This document shows positions 1-9,107 of a stretch of 36,217 nt of DNA, in pieces (within the stretch, counting starts at the first letter, position 1; every line of letters starts with the position of its first letter). Made by a program: the position numbers and the translations under genes. The notes beneath the pieces are model-generated. The model was not told where the DNA came from. It was given only the letters and a program-made list of their open reading frames with translations, and searched no databases. This stretch comes from Rickettsia conorii (GTDB lineage Bacteria; Pseudomonadota; Alphaproteobacteria; Rickettsiales; Rickettsiaceae). Location: the NCBI GenBank assembly GCA_020726135.1, contig DYTE01000010.1, forward strand, positions 1-36,217. Direction: 5' to 3'.

Positions 1-47
<47 letters not shown>

Positions 48-82
48 AAGACTTACATATCATGGTTGTCTAGGCAATTATG

Positions 83-106
83 AGTGTCACAAATTTTGCT
101 GTCACT
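83..106 (+). terminator. Possible hairpin terminator or processing stem after 16S
   Basis: AGTG (83-86) pairs with CACT (103-106). After one T-T mismatch, CA pairs with TG, and a short inner CAA/TTG stem with one bulged C closes an AAATT-rich loop. The downstream bases (ATCTTTAACTAATT) are only moderately T-rich. It could end 16S transcription or be a maturation stem. The mismatch and weak T tract make the call tentative. Confidence 0.35.
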
Positions 107-223
107 ATCTTTAACTAATTATTTCCTTTTAAAATAAATTCCAAAAATTCATCAATATCAAGTCATAAAGAATTATATATTCATTATGCAATAAACCCAA
201 TATAATGCACCAAAACTAAAGTC

Positions 224-284
224 ATAATAATGTGTTTCAAAAAGTTATAATAATGTGTTTTAAAAAGTTATAATAATGTGTTTC
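224..284. repeat. 23-bp tandem repeat, about 2.7 copies
   Basis: The core ATAATAATGTGTTT recurs at 224, 247 and 270, giving an exact period of 23 bases; the linker AAAAAGTT is shared by copies 2 and 3, and a diverged AAAGTC precedes copy 1. Copies differ mainly by C or T after the core. It lies in the spacer after 16S and encodes nothing. A simple slippage-type repeat is the likely explanation. Confidence 0.9.
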
Positions 285-347
285 AATATTAATAACCAGA
301 TTTTTTTCAACTATATCTTTATTTAGTGATCTTAATAGAGGTTTTTC

Positions 348-368
348 ATATAGGTTATAAGCCTATAT
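348..368. other. Perfect 7-bp hairpin in the 16S-thrS spacer
   Basis: ATATAGG (348-354) and CCTATAT (362-368) form a perfect 7-bp stem around a 7-base loop. AGAG at 337-340 and CTCT just after 370 could extend it across an internal loop. No T tract follows on either strand, so it is not a typical intrinsic terminator. Function unknown. Confidence 0.5.
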
Positions 369-455
369 CATCTCTTACATGATGGTGTTTATAATATTCA
401 ACATCAATATTTTTCATTGTTATTAAAAATTTTTGTTCCTATTAAACCTTGTCTT

Positions 456-480
456 ATTTTCTTAGTTAGAACGACCATGG
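456..480 (+). repeat. Dispersed repeat, copy A (IS-end-like)
   Basis: Begins with the 17-base core ATTTTCTTAGTTAGAAC, followed by GACCATGG. The same core occurs at 14330-14354 and, inverted, at 36165-36188. The bases after the core form an imperfect palindrome around CCATGG, with AAC and GTT as outer arms. Length and spread suit the terminal inverted repeat of an insertion sequence, or a small palindromic element. No transposase lies beside it, so here it would be a solo relic. Confidence 0.6.
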
Positions 481-668
481 TGTTACTGAATTTTCAAATA
501 TTTGATTCTTGACTGCATTTTTTTTACACTTATGAGTAAATGTTTTTTTTCACTTAAGAATATGAAATCAAAATCAGAATTGCTGGGATAGAACTGATAA
601 CTTGATTAAGTTATATAAATGTTTATAATAAATTCTAGTGACTTAATATATTTAAACCATGTATTTAT

Positions 669-2570
669 ATGATTAATATTACATTTCCAGACGGCTCAAT
701 TAGACAATATCATAAATATACCACAGGGCGTGATGTTGCTAAATCAATATCTGTTGAACTTTTAAAGTCATCTGTGATGATGTATTTAGATGGTAAGTTA
801 ACAGAATTGAATACAGAAATAGAATCTGATTCTACTATTAAACTTTTATCATTTAAAGATCATGAATGTATAGAAATATTGCACCATTCATCCGCGCATT
901 TGCTTGCTCATGCTCTAACTGAATTATTTCCTAATGTAAAATTAGCAATAGGCCCTGCTACAGACACTGGTTTTTATTATGATCTAGATAATGAGAAACC
1001 ATTAACATTGGACGATTTAGAAAAAATAGAAGACAGAATGCTTGAGATTTCAAGGAGAAATTACCCAATAAAAAGATTGGTAAGAAAAATAGATTTTGGT
1101 TATTTATTATTTTTACATAATCCATATAAGACGGAAATTCTTGATGGCATAGATGGTTCTGAAGAAATTACTATATATAATCAAGGTAATTTTTCTGATC
1201 TTTGTAGAGGGCCGCATTTACCATTTACTTCATTTATTAAACATTTTAAATTAACTAAACTCGCAGGAGCTTATTGGCGTGGCGATAGTAATAATAAAAT
1301 GTTACAGAGAATATATGGTGTAGTATTTCCTACCAAAGAAGAATTAGATGCTTATCTATATATGGTAGAGGAAGCAAAAAAAAGAGATCATAGAAAATTG
1401 GGTCAACAAATGAATTTGTTTCATTTTCAAGATGAAGCAGCAGGTATGGTTTTTTGGCATAATAATGGTTGGAATATTTACAAGACTATAGAACAATATA
1501 TAAGAAAACAAATTCTCCGAAATGGATATATTGAAGTAAAAACACCAGTTCTTATTGAAAGAAGTTTATGGGAAGCTTCGGGACATTGGGAAAAATTCCA
1601 TGAAAATATGTTTACACTTGAGAATGATGATAAGACTTTGGCCTTAAAACCTATGAATTGTCCATGTCATGTGCAGATTTTTAAACAAAATATAAAAAGT
1701 TATAGAGATTTGCCTCTTCGTATGTCTGAATTTGGTTTATGCCACAGAAATGAACCATCTGGGGCTCTTCATGGATTGATGAGAGTTAGAGGTTTTAGAC
1801 AAGATGATGCTCATATTTTTTGTACAGAAGATCAAATTACATCAGAAACAATAGAATTTTCTAAATTATTAATCAAAATTTATAAAGATTTTGGTTTTGA
1901 AAAAATTGTTGTTAAATTTTCTGATCGTCCAAAAGTAAGAGCTGGCTCAGATGAAATATGGGATAAGGCAGAGAATGCTTTAAAAAATGCAACTCATGAT
2001 GCAGGTCTGTCATATGTTTTAAGCCAAGGTGAAGGTGCATTCTATGGTCCAAAGTTGGAATTTTGTTTAAAAGACTCTATTGGCCGGGAATGGCAATGTG
2101 GTACATTACAGGTAGATTTTGTATTGCCAGAAAGATTAGATGCTAATTATATAAATAATCAAGGTGAAAAAAAGAGACCAGTAATGGTTCATAGAGCTAT
2201 TATTGGTTCATTTGAGAGATTCATAGGTATATTAATTGAAGAATATGAGGGGCGTTTTCCTCTCTGGTTAGCACCTATTCAAATTGCTATCACTACTATT
2301 ACAAGTGATCTAGATGAATATGCTACAAATTTATATAAAGAAATGATTAGTGAAAATATTAGAGCTGAACTATATTTATCTTCTGATAAAATCACTTATA
2401 AAATACGCGAATTGTCAAATCGAAAAATTCCTTTAATTGCTGTAATTGGTAAAAAAGAAATCCAAGACAACACAGTGACGATTAGAAGATTAGGATCTGA
2501 TCAACAAGAAAATATTAAAATTTTTGATTTAATAGATATGGTTAAATCAGAAAATAAGAAATATTTTTAA
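669..2570 (+). CDS. thrS: Threonine--tRNA ligase
   Basis: Charges tRNA-Thr with threonine in the cytoplasm. The 633 residues are full length for bacterial ThrRS. In order: an N-terminal TGS domain (about 1-60, starting INITFPDGS), an editing domain with the H-x3-H pattern [10 protein letters not shown] (72-81) and DLCRGPH, and a class II catalytic core. Motif 2 is visible as [12 protein letters not shown] and motif 3 as the [13 protein letters not shown] segment. The zinc ligands are the Cys of MNCPCHV, the His of DAHIF and the His of MVHRAI. An anticodon-binding domain follows. The ATG start fits the family's N terminus, although no good ribosome binding site precedes it. The gene stands alone between the 16S spacer and bamA. 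Confidence 0.98.
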   Translation: MINITFPDGSIRQYHKYTTGRDVAKSISVELLKSSVMMYLDGKLTELNTEIESDSTIKLLSFKDHECIEILHHSSAHLLAHALTELFPNVKLAIGPATDTGFYYDLDNEKPLTLDDLEKIEDRMLEISRRNYPIKRLVRKIDFGYLLFLHNPYKTEILDGIDGSEEITIYNQGNFSDLCRGPHLPFTSFIKHFKLTKLAGAYWRGDSNNKMLQRIYGVVFPTKEELDAYLYMVEEAKKRDHRKLGQQMNLFHFQDEAAGMVFWHNNGWNIYKTIEQYIRKQILRNGYIEVKTPVLIERSLWEASGHWEKFHENMFTLENDDKTLALKPMNCPCHVQIFKQNIKSYRDLPLRMSEFGLCHRNEPSGALHGLMRVRGFRQDDAHIFCTEDQITSETIEFSKLLIKIYKDFGFEKIVVKFSDRPKVRAGSDEIWDKAENALKNATHDAGLSYVLSQGEGAFYGPKLEFCLKDSIGREWQCGTLQVDFVLPERLDANYINNQGEKKRPVMVHRAIIGSFERFIGILIEEYEGRFPLWLAPIQIAITTITSDLDEYATNLYKEMISENIRAELYLSSDKITYKIRELSNRKIPLIAVIGKKEIQDNTVTIRRLGSDQQENIKIFDLIDMVKSENKKYF

Positions 2571-2677
2571 CTCAAATCAACATGTATAAAAAATACTAGC
2601 ATAGTTTTATCATTAGTTATATTATGAGCTAATAATATTGAAAAATAAAATGTAATTTGTAATAAAAGAAGGTTTCT

Positions 2678-4984
2678 GTGAGTTATATTTCAAAGGCAAA
2701 AATATTAATACTAACTTCAACAATTTTATGTAGTAATGTTGTTGCAAACAATAATCGTATAGATAAGATTATCATAGAAGGTAATAAAAGAATTGAAACA
2801 TCAACAGTTGAAAATTATTTAAAGTTTAATGTTGGTGATATATATGATTTAAGAATAAGTGATGAAGCTGTTAAAACTCTTTATGCTACATCTATGTTTG
2901 AAAATATTAATATCAAATTTGATAATCATAAAATATATGTTCAATTAACAGAAACGGCTTTTATTAGTAAAATATCTATAAAAAATAATAATAAGCTGAA
3001 GACTAGCAAGATCATGAATGAATTATTAAGCATGAGGGGTGATTCATTAAGTAAAGCAAAACTTTCGTTAGATGTTGAAAAAATAAAAGAACTTTATAAG
3101 CTAGAAGGACGTTTATCCACTAATGTTTCATATGAAGTAGAAAATCTTGGGAGTAATAAAGTCTATGTTACTTTTAATATAGAAGAGGGCCCGAAAACAA
3201 AAATTAAAAACATTAATTTTGTTGGTAATAAATATTATAAAAATCATGAATTACAATCTATTATTGTAACAAAACGTTCAAGTATTTTCAGTTTTTTAGG
3301 ATCTGATGACATATTAAATCCTGCAAAAATACAATATGATAAAGAATTATTAACACAATTCTATAAGTCTCTAGGTTTTTTAGATTTTAGAGTTATTTCT
3401 GTTACATCTGAATTAAATCCAACAAAAGAATATTTTGATGTTACATATTGCATAGATGAAGGTATTAAATATTATCTAGATAATGTTACAATTAATAATA
3501 AATTAGCAAATATTGATATAAGTAAAATTCAAAAATTAATTACTCAGTATCAAGGTAATTATTTTAATTTTAATGCTTTAGAAAAAATTGCTGACAATAT
3601 TACAAATTATTTTGCTAAAAATGGTCATTCTGAAGTTAAAGCAACTATGAATATAGTTAATGCTAAAACAGCTGATAAATTAGTTGATGTGGAATTTATA
3701 ATAGATAAATCTTCTCCTGTTTTTATACGTAGAATTAATATTATGAATAATTTAAAAACAGAAGATAAAGTTATTAGAAGAGAATTTAAAATTCAAGAAG
3801 GCGATAGATATAATAATGAATATATTGAATATGCAGATAGATCATTACGTGGTCTTGATTATTTTGAAAAAGTTTCTCTAAATGTTACTCCTACGGAGAA
3901 GCAAGATCAATATGATATAGATCTTGAAGTATCAGAAAAATCTACTTCTGCTATAGGTTTTGATATAGGATATAATACAGCTTCCGGACTATTTGGCAAT
4001 CTTTCATTTATAGAAACTAATTTAATAGGTTCAGGTAATATATTAAATGCTGGTGTAAATATTGCTAATAAAAGCACAAGTTATTCTTTCGGTGTAACAA
4101 ATCCTTATTTATTTGATAAAGAATTATCTCTTGGATTAAATTTATTTTTGAATAATATTGGTAGAGGTGGTGCATTAAATGAGCAAAAACAAGATTACGA
4201 TATTCAATCATATGGTGCTACAACTGCTTTAGCATATAATTTATCTGATAATATACGTCATTCAATAGAATATACTTTGAAAAAAGATAAAAATTCTTCA
4301 CCACTTGATAAAGCTTCAATATTTATTGAAAATGAAATAGGTGAATTTAAAACATCCTCTATTAGCCACGATCTTTCATATAATAAACTAGATAATAGAA
4401 TGTTACCAAAAAATGGTTATAGCATAAATGTTTCTCAAGAATATGCAGGAATTGGAGGAGATATTAAATATCTAAAACATAGTGTTGGCACAAGAGGATA
4501 TATTTCTTGTTTAGACAATAAATTAACATTTAGTGCAAATTTTCGTGCTGGTAATATTTTTGGTGTTGATGGCCAAGTCACACGTGCTTCAGATCATTTT
4601 AACTTAGGTGACTATAGTTTAAGAGGTTTTGAATCAAAAGGTATTGGACCTCGTATTAAGGATACAAAAGAAGGAATAGGTGGTGAAATTTTCTACTCAC
4701 TTTCATTTGAAGCAACTTTCCCAACAGGTTTGCCTGAAGAATTTAATACTTCAGCATCAATCTTTTTGGATATAGGTACTGTTTATGGAGTTGCTCTAAA
4801 ACCAAGTCAAGAAAGTTATCGAGATAGTTTCTATAATGATAAAAAAGTTAGAATATCTACAGGTATTGGTTTTACATGGAGAACCAGACTAGCTCCTATT
4901 AGAATAGATTTTCCTATAAGATTAAAATCTACAGAATATGATCTTCCTACAAATTTTCACATTAAATTTTCTACACATCTATAA
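2678..4984 (+). CDS. bamA: Outer membrane protein assembly factor BamA (Omp85)
   Basis: Core of the BAM machine that folds and inserts beta-barrel proteins into the outer membrane. The 768 residues start with a signal peptide (hydrophobic 8-20, likely cleavage after Ala23 in NVVA). Five POTRA-type repeats follow (to about residue 420; for example KIIIEGNKRI and KNINFVGNKYY), then the Omp85 barrel, with the SLRGF signature near residue 650. The start is GTG at 2678, set by GAAGG (2668-2672) five bases upstream. skp begins 6 bases after the stop, an arrangement common in Proteobacteria. The last residues are STHL, without the usual terminal Phe or Trp of the barrel signal. Confidence 0.97.
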   Translation: MSYISKAKILILTSTILCSNVVANNNRIDKIIIEGNKRIETSTVENYLKFNVGDIYDLRISDEAVKTLYATSMFENINIKFDNHKIYVQLTETAFISKISIKNNNKLKTSKIMNELLSMRGDSLSKAKLSLDVEKIKELYKLEGRLSTNVSYEVENLGSNKVYVTFNIEEGPKTKIKNINFVGNKYYKNHELQSIIVTKRSSIFSFLGSDDILNPAKIQYDKELLTQFYKSLGFLDFRVISVTSELNPTKEYFDVTYCIDEGIKYYLDNVTINNKLANIDISKIQKLITQYQGNYFNFNALEKIADNITNYFAKNGHSEVKATMNIVNAKTADKLVDVEFIIDKSSPVFIRRINIMNNLKTEDKVIRREFKIQEGDRYNNEYIEYADRSLRGLDYFEKVSLNVTPTEKQDQYDIDLEVSEKSTSAIGFDIGYNTASGLFGNLSFIETNLIGSGNILNAGVNIANKSTSYSFGVTNPYLFDKELSLGLNLFLNNIGRGGALNEQKQDYDIQSYGATTALAYNLSDNIRHSIEYTLKKDKNSSPLDKASIFIENEIGEFKTSSISHDLSYNKLDNRMLPKNGYSINVSQEYAGIGGDIKYLKHSVGTRGYISCLDNKLTFSANFRAGNIFGVDGQVTRASDHFNLGDYSLRGFESKGIGPRIKDTKEGIGGEIFYSLSFEATFPTGLPEEFNTSASIFLDIGTVYGVALKPSQESYRDSFYNDKKVRISTGIGFTWRTRLAPIRIDFPIRLKSTEYDLPTNFHIKFSTHL

Positions 4985-4990
4985 AAAATT

Positions 4991-5548
4991 ATGAGATATT
5001 TAAAAATTTTTTTTGTAATATTATTGTTAGGATCAAATAGTTTTTTATATGCTAATGATAAAAAATTGAATAAAATTACAGAAAATAATGATTTTAAACT
5101 AGCTGTTATAGATATGCATTTAATTTTAGAAAATTCAACAGCTATGCTATCTATAAGAAAAGCTGTTGAAAATATTCATCATAATTTAGAAAAAGAATTT
5201 GCAGAAAAAGAATTGGAATTAAAAAAAATAGATGAGTCTTTAATAGAAAAAAGAAAAAAAACAAATAATAATAATTTAGAAGAAGATATGGAATTTGAAA
5301 AAAAAATTACATTAGTACAAAGAGAAGTGCAAGAAAAAAAACAAAAGTTAGAATTAGCTCATAGACAGGCTATCTCTAAAGTTCATAAAGCTATAAATAA
5401 TATAGTCGCAACTTTTTCTAAAAAAAATAATATAAGTGTAGTATTATACAATACTCAAACTATTTTTGCTGATAAAAAACTAAATATAAGTTTAGAAATT
5501 ATATCACTATTAAATCAAAAACTTAAATTTGTTCAACTAAACTATTAA
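4991..5548 (+). CDS. skp: Periplasmic chaperone, OmpH/Skp family
   Basis: Probably a trimeric periplasmic chaperone carrying unfolded outer membrane proteins to BAM. The 185 residues have a signal peptide (hydrophobic 6-20, likely cleavage after Ala21). The segment LAVIDMHLILENS matches the OmpH family's start of the mature domain. A long charged helical hairpin follows (about 60-140, rich in Lys and Glu), as in the Skp arms. It starts 6 bases after bamA with no clear ribosome binding site, suggesting translation linked to bamA. In many Gram-negatives this pair is followed by lpxD, fabZ and lpxA; here it is not. Confidence 0.88.
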   Translation: MRYLKIFFVILLLGSNSFLYANDKKLNKITENNDFKLAVIDMHLILENSTAMLSIRKAVENIHHNLEKEFAEKELELKKIDESLIEKRKKTNNNNLEEDMEFEKKITLVQREVQEKKQKLELAHRQAISKVHKAINNIVATFSKKNNISVVLYNTQTIFADKKLNISLEIISLLNQKLKFVQLNY

Positions 5549-5645
5549 TTATATGAAAACTAATCTTTTTATTTATCTTAATTTTACTTAAAGTCAGTCA
5601 TGAGTTTTTATTATAAATCTTTGAATAATAATTTTAGTAGATAGA

Positions 5646-8600
5646 ATGAAATCAAATCAACAATATCTTTTTAAAGATAAACGCTTCTTACCTATATTTA
5701 TTGTTCAGTTTTTTGGCTGTTTAAGTGACAATATAATAAAGAATGCTTTAATCATATTAATTACATATAAATTGTCAGCAGAACTTGGAGAATCACAACA
5801 TATTCTTGTTTTACTTGCTAATACAGTTTTTATTACACCATTTATTTTATTTGGTAGTATAGCAGGCCAAGTGGCTGATAGATATGAACGTTCAACTATT
5901 GTTAAAATAATCAAATTTTTTGAAATTATTATAGTATTAATCGCATCATATGGTTTTATTATAAATAATCTATTTATTTTATTCATGTCACTAGCGTTAA
6001 TGGGGATACATTCATCATTTTTTGGTCCAATTAAATATAGTGTCTTGCCAGATCATTTAACAAAAAATGAATTATTACCAGCAAATGGTTATATTGAAGC
6101 TGGAACATTTATATCAATATTACTTGGTACTATGATAGGTGGATTTCTTACATATAGCGTTTATTTTATTATATTTATAGCGTTTTTATCATCTATAACT
6201 GGTTTTATTGCAACTTATTTCATGCCAAAATCTAATAATATTAATCGTGATGTGAAAATTAATTTTGATTTATTTGCTGAAACTATTGAGATTATTAAAT
6301 ATGCAAAAAGTAAAAAACAAGTATATTTAGCAATATTAGGTATTTCGTGGTTCTGGTTTATTGGCGCAACAATATTTGCTCAAATTCCATCTTTCGCTAA
6401 AGATACTCTTGGAGGAGATGCTAATGTTGCAAATTTATTTTTGGCAATATTTTCAATAGGTGTTGGCGTAGGATCATCGCTATGTAGTAAAATTTTTGAA
6501 AATGAAATTACTGCAAAATATACTTTTGTTTCAGCTTTAGGTATTAGTATTTTCGGTATTCATTTATTTTTTGCAAGCGGATCTAGCACTTATTATTATG
6601 AAGCAGAACATTTAAAGGGTATAATTACATTTTTATCTAATAAACATAGTTGGTATATTATTATTGATTTATTTTTTATTGCAACTATTGGAGGATTTTA
6701 CGTTGTACCATTATTTGCAGTATTACAATATTTTAGTGCACCACAACATAGAAGTCGTATTATTGCTGTAAATAATTTGATTAATTCAATATTTATGGTT
6801 GCTGCAACTATTATATTATCAATCTTATTTTATTTTGGTTATTCTATACCTTTTGCCATATTATTGGTAAGTTTAATGAATATGGTTGTAGCATTTTATA
6901 TATATAAAATAACACCAGAAAATGAGATTTTTCCATTTACTATTTTAAAATCTATATTCAAATTTTTGTTTGACAAAATGTATAGGGTGGAAGTAAAAAA
7001 TATAGAAAATTTTTATAAAGCTGGAACAAGAGTTGTTATAATAGCAAATCATATTTCTTATATAGACCCTGCTTTATTATCTGTATATTTACCAGAAAGA
7101 CTTACTTTTGCAGTGAATACATCTGTATCAAAAAACTGGTGGGTGAGACCATTTTTAAAAATAGTTAAAGCTTTGCCAATTGATCCAACCAATTCGATGG
7201 CAATTAAAACTCTTATCAAGGAAGTACGTAGAGAAAAAAAAATAGCAATATTTCCAGAAGGAAGAATTACTGTTACAGGTTCCTTAATGAAAGTATATGA
7301 AGGTCCTGCAATGATTGCTGATAAAAGTGATGCAGTAATACTACCTATAAGAATTGATGGTACTCAATTTACTCATTTTTCAAAATTAAAAACTATATTA
7401 AAAATCAGATTAAGACCTAAAGTAGTTATTACAATATTACCACCTGTGAAATTTTCTCGTAATAAAGAATTAGATAATCGCGAACAAAGACAATATGTCG
7501 GCCAAGGACTTTATGATATTATGGTTGATATGATGTTTGAGACTTCAGATTATAAAAATACTTTATTTCAGTCATTAATTGAAATTGCTAAAAAACATGG
7601 TTCTAATAAGGAAATATTTCAGGATATTGAGAATAATTCATTAACTTACAGGCAGCTTCTCTTAAAATCTTTTGTTCTTTCTGATTTAATTGCTAAAGAT
7701 ACTGCAGCAGAAGAGAATGTTGGATTGATGTTACCTAATATGACTGGTACTGCAATTGCATTTTTTGCTATGCAAGCTATAGGACGTATTCCTACTATGA
7801 TTAATTTTACATCAGGACCTAAAAGTGTAGTATCAGGCTGTCGTACCGCCTGTGTAAAAATTGTTTATACTTCTCATAAATTTGTAGAGAAGGCTAATTT
7901 ATATGATATAATTACAAAATTAGAAGAATCTTCAATAAAAATAATATATTTTGAAGATTTAAAACAATATATTACTCTTGGATTGAAGTTAAAATCATTA
8001 ATAGCAAGTTTCTTTCCACAAAGCTATTATAACAATATTTGTGAAAATCATAATGATCAAGATCCCGCAGTTGTTTTATTTACTTCTGGTACAGAAGGTG
8101 TTCCAAAAGCAGTAGTCCTATCTCACAGAAATATACAAGCTAATAGATATCAAATACTTGCAAAAGTACATTTTGGTAGTGATGATTTTGCTTTTAATGC
8201 ATTGCCAATGTTTCATTGTTTTGGTCTTACAGCTATGCTTCTTATGTCATTACATGGAGTTAAAACATTTTTATATCCATCACCACTTCATTATAGAGCA
8301 ATACCAGAAGTCATATATGATATTGGTGCTACTATAATGTTTGCTACGGATACTTTTCTGAATGGTTATGCACAATATGCTAATCCATATGATTTCTACT
8401 CTATTAGATATATATTTGCTGGAGCTGAAAAGTTAAAGCAAAGCACAAGACAATTATGGTTTGAAAAATATGGTGTTCGTATATTTGAAGGCTATGGTTT
8501 TACAGAAGCATCTCCTGTTATTAGTGCAAATACTTCTATGCATGATCGTAATGGTTCAGTAGGTAGATTATTACCACGTATAGAATATCATATAGAGCCT

Positions 8601-9101
8601 GTTGAAGGAATTAGTGATGGTGGAAAATTAATAGTTAAAGGACCAAATATAATGCTTGGATATATGAAATCTGACAATCCTGGTGTAATTGAATATACGT
8701 ATAATGAGAAACTAGGTGTTGGTTGGTATGATACAGGTGATATATTTAAAGTTGATGAAGATGGGTATCTTACTATTATAGGTAGAATTAAAAGATTTGC
8801 TAAGATTGCTGGAGAAATGGTATCACTGCCAGCAATTGAAGAATTGGCTATAAAAATGGATATAAAAGCTGTTCATGCAACAATTCAAATGGAAGATAAC
8901 AAAAAAGGAGAACAAATTTTACTATTTACTACAAGTAAAATTATTACAAAAGAAACATTTGCTGAAATGATAAAACAAAATTTTATATCATCATTATTAT
9001 TGCCAAAACATATAATATATATTGAGGAAATTCCAGTATTATCTACTGGTAAAATTGATTATGTAAGTTTAACAAATTTGGCTAAAACATATAAATTTTA
9101 A
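5646..9101 (+). CDS. LplT-Aas fusion: MFS transporter / 2-acyl-GPE acyltransferase / acyl-ACP ligase
   Basis: A three-part fusion of 1151 residues. Residues 1 to about 425 form an MFS-type permease like LplT, a lysophospholipid flippase (start FLPIFIVQFFGCLSDNIIKN; GQVADRYERS loop). About 440-640 is a PlsC acyltransferase with the H-x4-D motif NHISYID (His469, Asp474) and FPEGRIT. About 660-1151 is an AMP-forming ligase with the P-loop FTSGTEGVPK (near 812-821), EGYGFTEASP, YDTGD and the C-terminal STGKI lysine. In E. coli LplT and Aas are separate proteins that import lysophospholipid and re-acylate it. The fusion would couple both at the inner membrane, which could let an intracellular bacterium recycle or scavenge phospholipid (inference). 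Its stop lies 6 bases from the convergent pdhC stop. Confidence 0.92.
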   Translation: MKSNQQYLFKDKRFLPIFIVQFFGCLSDNIIKNALIILITYKLSAELGESQHILVLLANTVFITPFILFGSIAGQVADRYERSTIVKIIKFFEIIIVLIASYGFIINNLFILFMSLALMGIHSSFFGPIKYSVLPDHLTKNELLPANGYIEAGTFISILLGTMIGGFLTYSVYFIIFIAFLSSITGFIATYFMPKSNNINRDVKINFDLFAETIEIIKYAKSKKQVYLAILGISWFWFIGATIFAQIPSFAKDTLGGDANVANLFLAIFSIGVGVGSSLCSKIFENEITAKYTFVSALGISIFGIHLFFASGSSTYYYEAEHLKGIITFLSNKHSWYIIIDLFFIATIGGFYVVPLFAVLQYFSAPQHRSRIIAVNNLINSIFMVAATIILSILFYFGYSIPFAILLVSLMNMVVAFYIYKITPENEIFPFTILKSIFKFLFDKMYRVEVKNIENFYKAGTRVVIIANHISYIDPALLSVYLPERLTFAVNTSVSKNWWVRPFLKIVKALPIDPTNSMAIKTLIKEVRREKKIAIFPEGRITVTGSLMKVYEGPAMIADKSDAVILPIRIDGTQFTHFSKLKTILKIRLRPKVVITILPPVKFSRNKELDNREQRQYVGQGLYDIMVDMMFETSDYKNTLFQSLIEIAKKHGSNKEIFQDIENNSLTYRQLLLKSFVLSDLIAKDTAAEENVGLMLPNMTGTAIAFFAMQAIGRIPTMINFTSGPKSVVSGCRTACVKIVYTSHKFVEKANLYDIITKLEESSIKIIYFEDLKQYITLGLKLKSLIASFFPQSYYNNICENHNDQDPAVVLFTSGTEGVPKAVVLSHRNIQANRYQILAKVHFGSDDFAFNALPMFHCFGLTAMLLMSLHGVKTFLYPSPLHYRAIPEVIYDIGATIMFATDTFLNGYAQYANPYDFYSIRYIFAGAEKLKQSTRQLWFEKYGVRIFEGYGFTEASPVISANTSMHDRNGSVGRLLPRIEYHIEPVEGISDGGKLIVKGPNIMLGYMKSDNPGVIEYTYNEKLGVGWYDTGDIFKVDEDGYLTIIGRIKRFAKIAGEMVSLPAIEELAIKMDIKAVHATIQMEDNKKGEQILLFTTSKIITKETFAEMIKQNFISSLLLPKHIIYIEEIPVLSTGKIDYVSLTNLAKTYKF

Positions 9102-9107
9102 ATATTT

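Larger units (their letters stand above)
48..668. other. Non-coding spacer between 16S rRNA and thrS
   Basis: About 620 very AT-rich bases without a convincing ORF in any frame. It holds a weak hairpin just after the 16S end, a 23-bp tandem repeat (224-284), a 7-bp-stem hairpin (348-368) and a copy of the dispersed repeat (456-480). In most bacteria this position would hold the internal transcribed spacer with tRNAs and the 23S gene; none is recognisable here. The thrS promoter must lie in the right part, but I see no hexamer pair I would defend. Confidence 0.8.

Noticed and set aside
5705-5986. Reverse-strand 93-codon ORF inside the LplT-Aas gene
   Set aside because: It is antisense to the strongly conserved MFS domain and its product shows no family motif.
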